A stretch of 52,720 nt of DNA from Bacteroidales bacterium UBA3388 (GTDB lineage: Bacteria; Bacteroidota; Bacteroidia; Bacteroidales; P3), in assembly GCA_002358855.1 (NCBI GenBank), contig DEPQ01000054.1:1-52720 (forward strand). Direction: 5' to 3'. Within the stretch, counting starts at the first letter, position 1. Each line of letters opens with the position of its first letter. Positions 18,542-25,973 of the stretch are shown here, piece after piece. The translations under genes and the position numbers were made by a program. A model generated the notes under the pieces. The model searched no databases. It saw only the letters and a program-made list of their open reading frames with translations, and was not told where the DNA came from.

Positions 18542-18557
18542 GATATATCGTTTCTGT

Positions 18558-19094
18558 ATGATTTACACAAAAACAGGAGATAAAGGTACAACAAGTTTAG
18601 TTGGCGGTTCGCGTGTTTTAAAATGCTCTTTAAGGGTAGATACCTATGGAGATTTAGACGAATTAGTCTCTTACATAGGAGTTTGCAGGCAATACGTGAA
18701 AGAAAACTTTGCTTCTGATTTAGTAAAGATTCAAAATGTATTATTTAACATTGAAAGCATAGTTGCTTGCGAAAAAGAAGAATATCTTCTCAAAATGCCA
18801 AAAGTCAAAGAAGAAGATATAAAATTCTTAGAAAATCAAATAGATGAAATGAGTAAAGTAGTGCCACCATTAAAGCAATTTGTATTGCCCGGAGGTGAAG
18901 AAGGTGCGGCTCATCTCAATGTAGCAAGAACAATTTGCAGACGATGCGAAAGAAAAATGGTAGCCCTATCGCAAGAATGTGAAATAAACACACTTTGTAT
19001 GCAATATATCAATCGATTATCTGATTATTTGTTTCAGTTAAGCAGGTATATAATGCTACAAAAAGGAGTTAAGGAAACATTTTGGCAACAATAA
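18558..19094 (+). CDS. PduO-type cob(I)alamin adenosyltransferase
   Basis: The enzyme transfers the adenosyl group of ATP to cob(I)alamin to make adenosylcobalamin. The 178-aa length and motifs are typical: N-terminal MIYTKTGDKGTTSLVGGSRV, the RVDTYGDLDELVSYIG motif, and the active-site NVARTICRRCER (121-132) with R124 and R128. It follows the Fe-S genes by 16 nt and has no space for a cobalamin riboswitch of its own. The presence of this gene implies use of B12-dependent enzymes elsewhere in the genome. Confidence 0.92.
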   Translation: MIYTKTGDKGTTSLVGGSRVLKCSLRVDTYGDLDELVSYIGVCRQYVKENFASDLVKIQNVLFNIESIVACEKEEYLLKMPKVKEEDIKFLENQIDEMSKVVPPLKQFVLPGGEEGAAHLNVARTICRRCERKMVALSQECEINTLCMQYINRLSDYLFQLSRYIMLQKGVKETFWQQ

Positions 19095-19136
19095 CGTTAT
19101 AAGAAGAAAAGAAACATTAAACAAAAACAAAAAAAG

Positions 19137-19358
19137 ATGTATTGGACATTAGAATTAGCCTCAAAATTGGAAGATGCTCCATGGCCAGCGACAAAAGAAG
19201 AGTTGATAGACTATGCTTTAAGAAGCGGAGCACCAGCAGAAGTAGTAGAGAATCTTAGTGAGATAGAAGATGAAGGCGATATCTATGATTCTATTGAAGA
19301 CATTTGGATTGACTATCCAACAAAAGAAGATTTCTTTTTCCACGAAGATGAATATTAG
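19137..19358 (+). CDS. DUF2795 domain protein
   Basis: This 73-aa acidic cytoplasmic protein has the YWTLELASKLEDAPWPATKEELIDYA pattern of DUF2795, split here as MYWTLELASKL and APWPATKEELIDYA. It is common in Bacteroidota, and its function is unknown. It lies 42 nt after the adenosyltransferase and ends before a clear terminator, so it may be the last gene of the operon. Confidence 0.85.
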   Translation: MYWTLELASKLEDAPWPATKEELIDYALRSGAPAEVVENLSEIEDEGDIYDSIEDIWIDYPTKEDFFFHEDEY

Positions 19359-19378
19359 TCAAATCCATAAAAGAAACA

Positions 19379-19416
19379 AAACAGCGAGATAATTTTCTAT
19401 CTCGCTGTTTTATTTT
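19379..19416 (+). terminator. Intrinsic terminator
   Basis: A perfect 12-bp stem (19379-19390 and 19399-19410) with an 8-nt loop and T-rich tail ends the mrp-to-DUF2795 operon. Confidence 0.88.
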
Positions 19417-19418
19417 TC

Positions 19419-19454
19419 TAACTCAAAGAAATAATTTTCTCTTTCTTTGAGTTA
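19419..19454. repeat. CAAAGAAAT-type inverted repeat
   Basis: A perfect 13-bp inverted repeat (19419-19431 and 19442-19454) with a 10-nt centre contains the recurring TCAAAGAAATAATTTT motif. It lies directly upstream of the DUF4199 promoter, so it could also be a regulatory hairpin. Confidence 0.65.
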
Positions 19455-19472
19455 TGATTTCAAATAATTCAG

Positions 19473-19480
19473 TATCTTTG
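19473..19480 (+). promoter_or_regulatory. Putative -7 element for the DUF4199/heptose operon
   Basis: TATCTTTG lies 16 nt before the start of the DUF4199 gene and matches the TAnnTTTG consensus. Such a short leader is usual in this phylum. Confidence 0.5.
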
Positions 19481-19496
19481 CTCATTAAAACAATAA

Positions 19497-19991
19497 GTGA
19501 TGGAAATCGAAGAATTAAAGGAAATGAAACCGATTAAATTCGGGTTTTACTATGGTACAATTTTTGGAGGTATTGCTTTTGCGTTTCATCTTCTTTCGCA
19601 GTACATAGGGTTTACCACAAACTTTTTCTATGGCTTGATTTACTCGTTCTTTGTCTTGTTTTCTCTTATGTGGGTTTATAAGAAATATCTTTCTGTTCAA
19701 GAAAAAGAAAGTGGAATTGAATTTTCGGCTTTGATGAAGATAGGGACCTTGTTTTCTTTGACTGTTTCGTTTTTCTATCTCATTTTTACATTTGCGAGAA
19801 TAGAGTTTATAGATCCTAATTTCTTAAATCAACTTGAAGAAGTGATGAAAACTTCTGGATTTTCCTTTCCACAAGATTATTCAAGCGTGATTTACACAAC
19901 CGTTCTTGTTTCAAGTTTTTTAGGAGATTTTATTGGGAATATGTTCTATGCTTTTTTACTTGCTTTAATTCTTAAAAATAGAAAATTTTAA
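19497..19991 (+). CDS. DUF4199 family membrane protein
   Basis: This 164-aa inner-membrane protein has four hydrophobic segments (about 18-35, 42-60, 77-97 and 133-157). It matches the DUF4199 pattern often found just upstream of a glycosyltransferase in Bacteroidota, as here with a 3-nt gap. The function is unknown; a role with the neighbouring lipid-linked sugar transferase is inferred only from position. Confidence 0.82.
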   Translation: MMEIEELKEMKPIKFGFYYGTIFGGIAFAFHLLSQYIGFTTNFFYGLIYSFFVLFSLMWVYKKYLSVQEKESGIEFSALMKIGTLFSLTVSFFYLIFTFARIEFIDPNFLNQLEEVMKTSGFSFPQDYSSVIYTTVLVSSFLGDFIGNMFYAFLLALILKNRKF

Positions 19992-19994
19992 CTT

Positions 19995-20951
19995 ATGGAT
20001 ATATCAGTTGTAGTGCCATTATATAATGAGGAAGAGTCTTTGCCACATTTGATTGAGTGGATTGAGAGAGTGATGAACGAAAATAATTTTTCGTATGAGG
20101 TGCTTTTGATTGACGATGGAAGTAAAGACAATTCTTGGTCAGTGATTGAAAGCCTTATGGAGCGTAATCCAAATGTAAAAGGCGTTAAATTCCGCAGAAA
20201 TTATGGTAAATCGGCAGCCTTGAATGTGGGTTTTGAAAGAGTGAATGGCGATGTTGTAATCACAATGGACGCAGATCTTCAAGACAGTCCTGATGAAATT
20301 CCGGAATTGTACGATATGATTAAGACAAAGGGCTATGATTTAGTTTCGGGTTGGAAGAAAAAACGTTATGATTCAAAACTTATGAAAAATCTTCCTTCAA
20401 AACTCTATAATGCTACTACACGTTGGCTTTCTGGAATAAAACTTCACGATTTTAATTGTGGACTTAAAGCATACAGAAAGACCGTTGTCAAGAGTATTGA
20501 AGTATATGGGGAAATGCACCGTTACATTCCTATCATTGCAAAATGGGCTGGTTTTTCTAAAATAGGGGAAAAAGTTGTGCAACATAGAAAACGTGAGTTT
20601 GGAGAAAGCAAATTTGGAATGAATCGTTTTGTTAATGGATATTTAGACTTGATGTCTATTATGTTTGTTTCAAAATTTGGTAAAAAACCAATGCATTTTT
20701 TTGGTCTTCTTGGTAGTGTGATGTTTCTTTTAGGAATTATCTCGGCTGCTGTTTTGGGAGTGCAAAAACTTATAGCGGTTTGCAACAATGAAGCAATGCG
20801 TTTGGTTACCGATAGCCCATATTTCTATTTGGCATTGATAACAATGGTGATTGGTTGTCAGTTATTTTTGACAGGATTCATAGCCGAGATGATTGGAAGA
20901 AACTCTCCGAATAGAAATTCTTACTTAATAGAAAAAGATATAGAGAAATGA
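19995..20951 (+). CDS. Family 2 glycosyltransferase (polyprenyl-phosphate sugar type)
   Basis: This 318-aa GT2 enzyme probably moves a sugar from a nucleotide donor to polyprenyl phosphate at the cytoplasmic membrane face. The GT-A fold starts at MDISVVVPLYNEEESLP. The metal-binding region is TMDADLQDSPDEIP, with DAD at 92-94. Two C-terminal membrane helices are at about 235-260 and 278-303, as in DPM1/GtrB-like proteins. It overlaps gmhA by 4 nt, so it belongs to an envelope-sugar operon with the heptose genes. The sugar is unknown. Confidence 0.88.
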   Translation: MDISVVVPLYNEEESLPHLIEWIERVMNENNFSYEVLLIDDGSKDNSWSVIESLMERNPNVKGVKFRRNYGKSAALNVGFERVNGDVVITMDADLQDSPDEIPELYDMIKTKGYDLVSGWKKKRYDSKLMKNLPSKLYNATTRWLSGIKLHDFNCGLKAYRKTVVKSIEVYGEMHRYIPIIAKWAGFSKIGEKVVQHRKREFGESKFGMNRFVNGYLDLMSIMFVSKFGKKPMHFFGLLGSVMFLLGIISAAVLGVQKLIAVCNNEAMRLVTDSPYFYLALITMVIGCQLFLTGFIAEMIGRNSPNRNSYLIEKDIEK

Positions 20952-21523
20952 AGATAAGAAACATTATAAAAGAATCAATTGGCGTTAAAGAATTGATTTT
21001 ATCTGACGAAAATTTGATTTCAAACATTGAAAAAGCATCACAAATCATTACAGATTGTTATCGCAATGGAGGAAAGGTTTTATTTTGTGGCAATGGCGGA
21101 AGTGCAGCAGATGCACAGCATTTAGCAGCTGAGCTTTCTGGAAGATTTTATTATGATCGTCCTGCCTTAGAATCCGAAGCCCTTCATGTGAATACCTCAT
21201 ATCTTACTGCGGTTGGAAATGATTATAGTTTTGATCTTATATATTCAAGAATATTGTCTGCTTCTGGAAAAGTAGGAGATGTTTTAGTTGGAATATCTAC
21301 CTCAGGCAATTCTAAAAATGTTTTGGAAGCACAAAAGGTTGCAAAGCAAAAAGGAATGAAAATCATATCTTTAACAGGGGAAAGTGGCGGAGAAATGAAG
21401 AATACAGCAGATTGTTTAATCAATGTACCTTCAAAACTAACTCCTCGCATACAAGAGAGTCATATTATGATAGGGCATATTATTTGTCAAATAGTTGAGG
21501 AAAATCTTTTCCCAAGAAAATAG
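20948..21523 (+). CDS. gmhA: Sedoheptulose 7-phosphate isomerase (SIS domain)
   Basis: GmhA converts sedoheptulose 7-phosphate to D-glycero-D-manno-heptose 7-phosphate, the first step of ADP- or GDP-heptose synthesis for LPS or surface glycans. The 191-aa length and the SIS phosphate loop CGNGGSAADAQHLAAEL (47-63) are diagnostic, with a second loop ISTSGNSKNV. It overlaps the glycosyltransferase by 4 nt and is followed 7 nt later by gmhB, which supports the pathway call. Confidence 0.92.
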   Translation: MKIRNIIKESIGVKELILSDENLISNIEKASQIITDCYRNGGKVLFCGNGGSAADAQHLAAELSGRFYYDRPALESEALHVNTSYLTAVGNDYSFDLIYSRILSASGKVGDVLVGISTSGNSKNVLEAQKVAKQKGMKIISLTGESGGEMKNTADCLINVPSKLTPRIQESHIMIGHIICQIVEENLFPRK

Positions 21524-21530
21524 GATAAGT

Positions 21531-22091
21531 ATGAGACTTATAAAAGAGGCACGCTATCTTTTTTTGGACAGAGACGGAGTTATTAACCGAAGACTTGTAG
21601 GTGATTACGTAAAACGACAAGATGAGTTTGAATTTCTTGAAGGTAATTTAGAGGCTTTTGAGATTTTTAATCGTTTGTTTGATAAAATTGTTGTAGTTAC
21701 CAATCAGCAAGGTATAGGTAAAGGACTTATGAGTGAGAATGATTTAGAACAAGTGCATTCTTATATGAAAAAAGAAATAGATCAATGCGGCGGAAGAATA
21801 GATGCGGTATTTCATTGTCCAAGTCTTGCAAAAGAAAACTCTATTGACCGTAAGCCTAACGTGGGAATGGGACTCAAAGCAAGAAAACTCTTTAAGGAAA
21901 TAAGATTTAAAGATTCTATAATGGTAGGGGACTCGCTTAGCGATTTGGTTTTTGGAAAAAGATTGAAAATGCACACAGTTCACATTTCATCTACACCTTC
22001 TACTGCTCGCAAACACCCTAAGAGAATAGATAAAGTTTGTAATAATTTATTAGAATTTGCAAAATACATAGAAAATGAAAAAAATATTTAG
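21531..22091 (+). CDS. gmhB: Heptose bisphosphate phosphatase (HAD family)
   Basis: GmhB removes the 7-phosphate from heptose 1,7-bisphosphate. The HAD motif FLDRDGVINR (11-20) carries the nucleophile aspartate, with motif II TNQQGIGKG and motif III MVGDSLSDLVFGK. I chose ATG 21531 (186 aa) because an in-frame ATG at 21495 falls inside gmhA and its extra residues do not belong to the family. The zinc loop of classical GmhB is reduced: HCPS is present but the later CxC pair is replaced by NSIDRKP. The gene may therefore be a zinc-free variant or a related HAD histidinol phosphatase. The context favours GmhB. Confidence 0.85.
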   Translation: MRLIKEARYLFLDRDGVINRRLVGDYVKRQDEFEFLEGNLEAFEIFNRLFDKIVVVTNQQGIGKGLMSENDLEQVHSYMKKEIDQCGGRIDAVFHCPSLAKENSIDRKPNVGMGLKARKLFKEIRFKDSIMVGDSLSDLVFGKRLKMHTVHISSTPSTARKHPKRIDKVCNNLLEFAKYIENEKNI

Positions 22092-23097
22092 AAAAAGCGT
22101 AGCACTAATTATTTGTGCCTTATTATTTGTGCCTTATTGTCTTGAAGCACAAAACGTAACTGACGCAAAAGGAAAAAAACAAGGCAAATGGTCAAAGTCT
22201 TATCCTAATGGAAAAGTAAAATACAGCGGAGAATTTAAAGATGATAAAGAAGTAGGGACATTTTCCTATTATTCGCAAGACGGAAAACTGACTCAAACAA
22301 TAGAATATTCGCAAGATGGAAAAGTAGGTCAAGCAAAATTTTTCTACAAAGATGGAAAAATAATGAGCGAAGGCAAGTATATTAACAAAAAGAAAGAAGG
22401 TACTTGGACTTATTACGATGAAAAAGGTAGAAAAATAAGAGAAGAAATCCTTGTTGGAGGGAAAAAAGAAGGAAAAGAAACAAATTGGGATAGAAATGGT
22501 GGAATAAACGTTACAACTATGTATAAAAACGGAGTGAAAGAAGGAGAAGAATACAAAACTTTTTATGCTGACGGATATTCTATTGCAAATTATTCTAACG
22601 ATAAACTAAACGGAGAATTTACTCATTACTATGCGTCAAAGAAAAAACAAATCGTAGGACAATATTCAAAAGATAAAAAAGTTGGAGAGTGGAAATTTAT
22701 GGACATAAATGGAGATGTTGTAAAGATTCAAAAGTGGGAAAATGGAGAATTGAAGTATGATGCACTTAGACTAAACACTCGTAACAATACTATGGAGATA
22801 GAATTTAAGGATATAGCCTATTTCTATCCTCTTGGAAAGCAAACTTGCGTTGTTTTAAAAAATGGCAAAAAGATAAATGCGTTTAACAATTACGAACAAG
22901 TAGTTAATCTCTCTGATGGCAACACTTTCCTTTTGTTAAACAAAACTAATAAAGTTTATGCAAACTATTCTGCAATTAAAGGAACAAAAGATGATGGCGG
23001 AAAAGAACTTTTGATAATTCTTGACCCGAAAGCAGACGTCGAAATACGCACTGACGAAGATAGTAGAAAACTTTTGCAGTCGTTGTTTAGAAAATAA
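22075..23097 (+). CDS. Exported MORN-variant repeat protein
   Basis: This 340-aa protein has an N-terminal signal peptide (1-25, ending CLEAQ). It is followed by about seven MORN-like repeats of the form GxWxxYyxnGkxxxxxxY between residues 35 and 230 (for example GKWSKSYPNGKVKYSGEF and GTWTYYDEKGRKIREE). These repeats are often annotated as YwqK-type antitoxin, which is only a domain name and not evidence of a toxin system. The C-terminal third (about 235-340) is a separate, unrecognised globular part. The gene overlaps gmhB by 17 nt and is 2 nt before the mnmA-like gene. The signal-peptide region contains an exact 14-bp tandem repeat at 22108-22135. Confidence 0.85.
   Translation: MKKIFRKSVALIICALLFVPYCLEAQNVTDAKGKKQGKWSKSYPNGKVKYSGEFKDDKEVGTFSYYSQDGKLTQTIEYSQDGKVGQAKFFYKDGKIMSEGKYINKKKEGTWTYYDEKGRKIREEILVGGKKEGKETNWDRNGGINVTTMYKNGVKEGEEYKTFYADGYSIANYSNDKLNGEFTHYYASKKKQIVGQYSKDKKVGEWKFMDINGDVVKIQKWENGELKYDALRLNTRNNTMEIEFKDIAYFYPLGKQTCVVLKNGKKINAFNNYEQVVNLSDGNTFLLLNKTNKVYANYSAIKGTKDDGGKELLIILDPKADVEIRTDEDSRKLLQSLFRK
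22108..22135 (+). repeat. 14-bp tandem repeat inside a signal-peptide coding region
   Basis: Two exact adjacent copies of a 14-bp unit lie at 22108-22121 and 22122-22135 and encode part of the hydrophobic core of the MORN protein signal peptide. Because 14 is not a multiple of 3, gain or loss of a unit would shift the frame. Confidence 0.85.
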
Positions 23098-23099
23098 AA

Positions 23100-24134
23100 A
23101 TGCAAAATAGAGTTTTAGTAGGACTTAGTTTAGGAGTAGATAGTTTGGCTTGCTCACTTCTACTTAAAACTAAGTCCTTTTCTGTTGTCGGTGTTTACTT
23201 TCATCTTTTTCAAGAAGCAAAAGATTTAGATAAAGTAAAAGAAATTTGTAAGGAAAACGACATAGAATTTCATTATGTTGATTTGAGAGAAGAATTTTAC
23301 AAAGAAGTAATTCACCCTTTCATAGATTTCTATCTCAAAGGCCTTACTCCAAATATTTGTTCTCATTGTAATGCAGAATTTAAAATAGAAAAACTTTTGC
23401 AATATGCAGAAAAATTTTCTTGCGACTTTGTTGCAACAGGTCATTATGCACGAAAAAATGGTTCGTTGATTGGAATAGCACAAGATTCTTGGAAAGACCA
23501 ATCCTTTATGCTTTATCGCCTAAAAGAAAATCAAAGAAAAAAATTACTCTTACCACTTGGCGAGATGATGAAAGATGAGGTTAAAGAATTTATAAGGCAA
23601 AGAGGATATAAGCAAATAGCAAATAAAAGAGAAAGTTTTGGACTTTGCTTTACAGAAGGCAAACATTATTCGGAGTTTTTATTGGAAAAATATCCAGAAT
23701 TAAAAAATCTCGAAGGAGGAAAAGTGTTTGATAAACATAATCAACTGCTTGGTACTCACAAAGGCTATCCTTTTTACACAATAGGGCAATATAAAGGAAT
23801 GCAAATCAAAGAAAAACTCTACATAAACAAGATTTCAGCAGAAGAAAACACCCTTTTTGTAGGAGAAAAAAGCGAATGTTATTTCTCAACTATCAGACTT
23901 AACTCTCTTGTTTTTTCACAAAATCTTGAAAATATTAAGTTAAATACGCCCTATCTAACAAAGATTAGAGGAAAAGACGAAGGCAATTTTGCAACTCTAA
24001 GAGATATTTCTCCAAATCACTCAATTATTGAATTTTTTCAAAGAGTTTTTGCCCCAATGCAAGGACAAGATGTAGTCATTTACGATGAAAATAATTTCAT
24101 TCTTTTCGGAGGAAGAATAGAATCGTTTAGTTAA
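23100..24134 (+). CDS. mnmA: tRNA-specific 2-thiouridylase (MnmA family)
   Basis: MnmA adds sulfur to U34 of tRNAs for Lys, Glu and Gln. The 344-aa protein has the PP-loop ATP pyrophosphatase fold and two conserved catalytic cysteines: C90 in TPNICSHCN and C183 in GLCFTEG. The ATPase loop reads SLGVDS (10-15) where the family normally has SGGVDS. This is unusual and may alter ATP binding. The C-terminal beta-barrel is present, with GQYKGM at about 238-243. Bacteroidota often have two MnmA paralogues, and this may be the divergent one. It is 2 nt after the MORN gene and convergent with the DUF1016 gene. Confidence 0.85.
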   Translation: MQNRVLVGLSLGVDSLACSLLLKTKSFSVVGVYFHLFQEAKDLDKVKEICKENDIEFHYVDLREEFYKEVIHPFIDFYLKGLTPNICSHCNAEFKIEKLLQYAEKFSCDFVATGHYARKNGSLIGIAQDSWKDQSFMLYRLKENQRKKLLLPLGEMMKDEVKEFIRQRGYKQIANKRESFGLCFTEGKHYSEFLLEKYPELKNLEGGKVFDKHNQLLGTHKGYPFYTIGQYKGMQIKEKLYINKISAEENTLFVGEKSECYFSTIRLNSLVFSQNLENIKLNTPYLTKIRGKDEGNFATLRDISPNHSIIEFFQRVFAPMQGQDVVIYDENNFILFGGRIESFS

Positions 24135-24143
24135 AAAAGATTG

Positions 24144-25178
24144 TTATACTTCGTCATTAAGAAGTAAATCAAGTTGTGATTGCAATTCTTCTTTTTTCGG
24201 TAGATATAATTGATATTTTGCTGTAAATAATTGGTTTGTTATTCCTTGTAGAGCATATTCCATTAAAAGTTCGTCTTTTCTTGCTCCAAGTACAATGCCG
24301 ATAGGAGGATTGTCATCAGGTTGACATACTTCTGTTTGAAAATAATTAAGATAAAGATTCATTTGACCAATATCGCTATGCTTTATTTCTGCACGTTTTA
24401 GATCTATGAGTACATAACATTTAAGAATACAATGATAAAAGACTAAATCAACTTTGAATAAACGACTTCCTATGTGAATTTGATATTGGCGACCTATAAA
24501 AGCAAAACCTCGTCCAAGTTCCAATAAGAAATGTTCCATATTAGTCTTTAAAGCAGATTCTAATTCGCTTTCTTTGTATCTTTTCTTTTGAGGAAGTCCT
24601 GTAAACTCTAATATAAATGGATCTCGGATTATATCTTGTGGCTTTATTACCTGATGTCCTTCATTAGCCAAGGTCAATACACCTTCTTTATCAGTGCTTA
24701 ACGCAAGTCTTTGAAATAAACAACTTTTCATTTGCCTTTTCAATTCACGCACTTTCCAGCCTTCTTTAATACATTGTTTTATATAAAATTGCATTTCCAA
24801 AGGTTCATCGCATTTAAGAATTTCAAAATAATGGCTCCAAGTCAATATGTGAGACACTGTCTCACGTTTTGGGAATGAGAGGTAAAACTTTCTCATATAA
24901 AGTAGATTAGAACGACTAAATCCTCTTCCATTTAATCGGGTCAAATCTTTTGAAAGATTTATAAGTAATTGTTTGCCATATTCTGCTCTCGCTTTCCCGC
25001 CTTGCTCAAACTCTACTATATATTTACCAGTCTGCCAATTCGCTTCAAGTAACTCTGTATTTATAGTATTAACTGCTTTTTCTTTTGCATTAGTCCAAAG
25101 GATAGATATATTATTAATCAATAGATTATAATCATCTGCAAATGATAAAGAATTATTTTTGATTATATCTTTGTTCAT
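24144..25178 (-). CDS. DUF1016/YhcG-type PDDEXK nuclease
   Basis: This 344-aa protein has an N-terminal DUF1016 helical domain (about 15-165) and a C-terminal PDDEXK nuclease-like domain (about 185-330). Candidate catalytic residues are the D in FKVDLVFYH and the D-x-K in YVLIDLKRAEI. Such proteins are widespread accessory genes, often near restriction-modification or mobile DNA, but their biological role is unsettled. It is the last gene of a minus-strand trio, 35 nt after the radical SAM stop. It could be an independent insertion rather than part of the pair upstream. Confidence 0.88.
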   Translation of the reverse strand: MNKDIIKNNSLSFADDYNLLINNISILWTNAKEKAVNTINTELLEANWQTGKYIVEFEQGGKARAEYGKQLLINLSKDLTRLNGRGFSRSNLLYMRKFYLSFPKRETVSHILTWSHYFEILKCDEPLEMQFYIKQCIKEGWKVRELKRQMKSCLFQRLALSTDKEGVLTLANEGHQVIKPQDIIRDPFILEFTGLPQKKRYKESELESALKTNMEHFLLELGRGFAFIGRQYQIHIGSRLFKVDLVFYHCILKCYVLIDLKRAEIKHSDIGQMNLYLNYFQTEVCQPDDNPPIGIVLGARKDELLMEYALQGITNQLFTAKYQLYLPKKEELQSQLDLLLNDEV

Positions 25179-25213
25179 ATTATTAATTAATTTTATTTTG
25201 TAAAATATTATTT

Positions 25214-25969
25214 TTATTTAACAAATGTTTCACAACAACTTTTCCACTCTATTTTTTCAAGAGCTTTTATCATGCTTTGATAATTTAATGCTTGCAATTT
25301 TTCTTTTCCGAAGGCGTAAGAGCAAAAGTTTACTTTTTTATCCCAAGAGACTGATACAAAGTTATTAGGTTTATTACATTTTAATAGACATGAGGGACTT
25401 TGAAATGGTTTCCCGTTGCTTATTGACGCTATTTGTTTGGCTGTTGGTGTGTTTGCGAAGCGTTGAGGTACTAATATTATTTGTTCGGGAGTTAAGATAT
25501 TGTTTAGCTTTGCATAAACTTGCTTTGCGTAATCTATTTTATCTGCTCCAACTAATAGATTTACACCTGGCTTAATTTTTGTTGTCGATAATCTTTTAAT
25601 AAGAGTCTCTATTCGTTTTACTTCTTCTCTATCTTGTGGTTGATGTATTGTAAGATGTATTTTATCAGGAGAATGTTTTAATAAATCTTTCCAAATATCA
25701 GTGTTTTCCAAGGGTAGTCCATTTGAAGTAATGGATAAATAACATTTTGGATATAAAGCATCTATTATTTCAAATATTCCTTCGTATTCAAAGGGTTCTC
25801 CGCCTCCCAACGATACTGCTTTTATTCCATTTTTTATGCAGTCAAGCGAGAAATCTATTACTTCTTTTGGTCGCCAAACAGTATTTCCTTTTTTGTTTGA
25901 ATGATTATAACAAAAAGAACATTGTTTTGAACAATAATTACTTAGATCTATTGATAGAATTTCTAACAT
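25214..25969 (-). CDS. Radical SAM enzyme with twitch/SPASM-like C-terminus
   Basis: This 251-aa radical SAM enzyme binds a 4Fe-4S cluster through C13, C17 and C20 (CSKQCSFC) and S-adenosylmethionine partly through the GGGEP motif at 55-59. The C-terminal part has C194, C198, C216, C245 and C246, a spacing suited to one auxiliary cluster as in twitch/SPASM enzymes. That would fit modification of a peptide or protein. It starts 4 nt after the stop of the 461-aa gene, so the two are almost certainly co-expressed and may work together, the partner being a possible substrate or co-enzyme. The exact reaction cannot be told from the sequence. Confidence 0.88.
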   Translation of the reverse strand: MLEILSIDLSNYCSKQCSFCYNHSNKKGNTVWRPKEVIDFSLDCIKNGIKAVSLGGGEPFEYEGIFEIIDALYPKCYLSITSNGLPLENTDIWKDLLKHSPDKIHLTIHQPQDREEVKRIETLIKRLSTTKIKPGVNLLVGADKIDYAKQVYAKLNNILTPEQIILVPQRFANTPTAKQIASISNGKPFQSPSCLLKCNKPNNFVSVSWDKKVNFCSYAFGKEKLQALNYQSMIKALEKIEWKSCCETFVK

Positions 25970-25973
25970 TATT

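Noticed and set aside
18542..18557. Cobalamin riboswitch before the PduO gene
   Set aside because: Only 16 nt separate it from the previous gene, far too short.
22075..23097. Toxin-antitoxin system suggested by YwqK-type antitoxin naming of MORN repeats
   Set aside because: The protein has a signal peptide and no toxin gene is adjacent; the name reflects a domain label only.
25214..25969. Prokaryotic viperin
   Set aside because: The CxxxCxxC site is general to radical SAM proteins; length, C-terminal cysteines and flanking residues do not match viperins.
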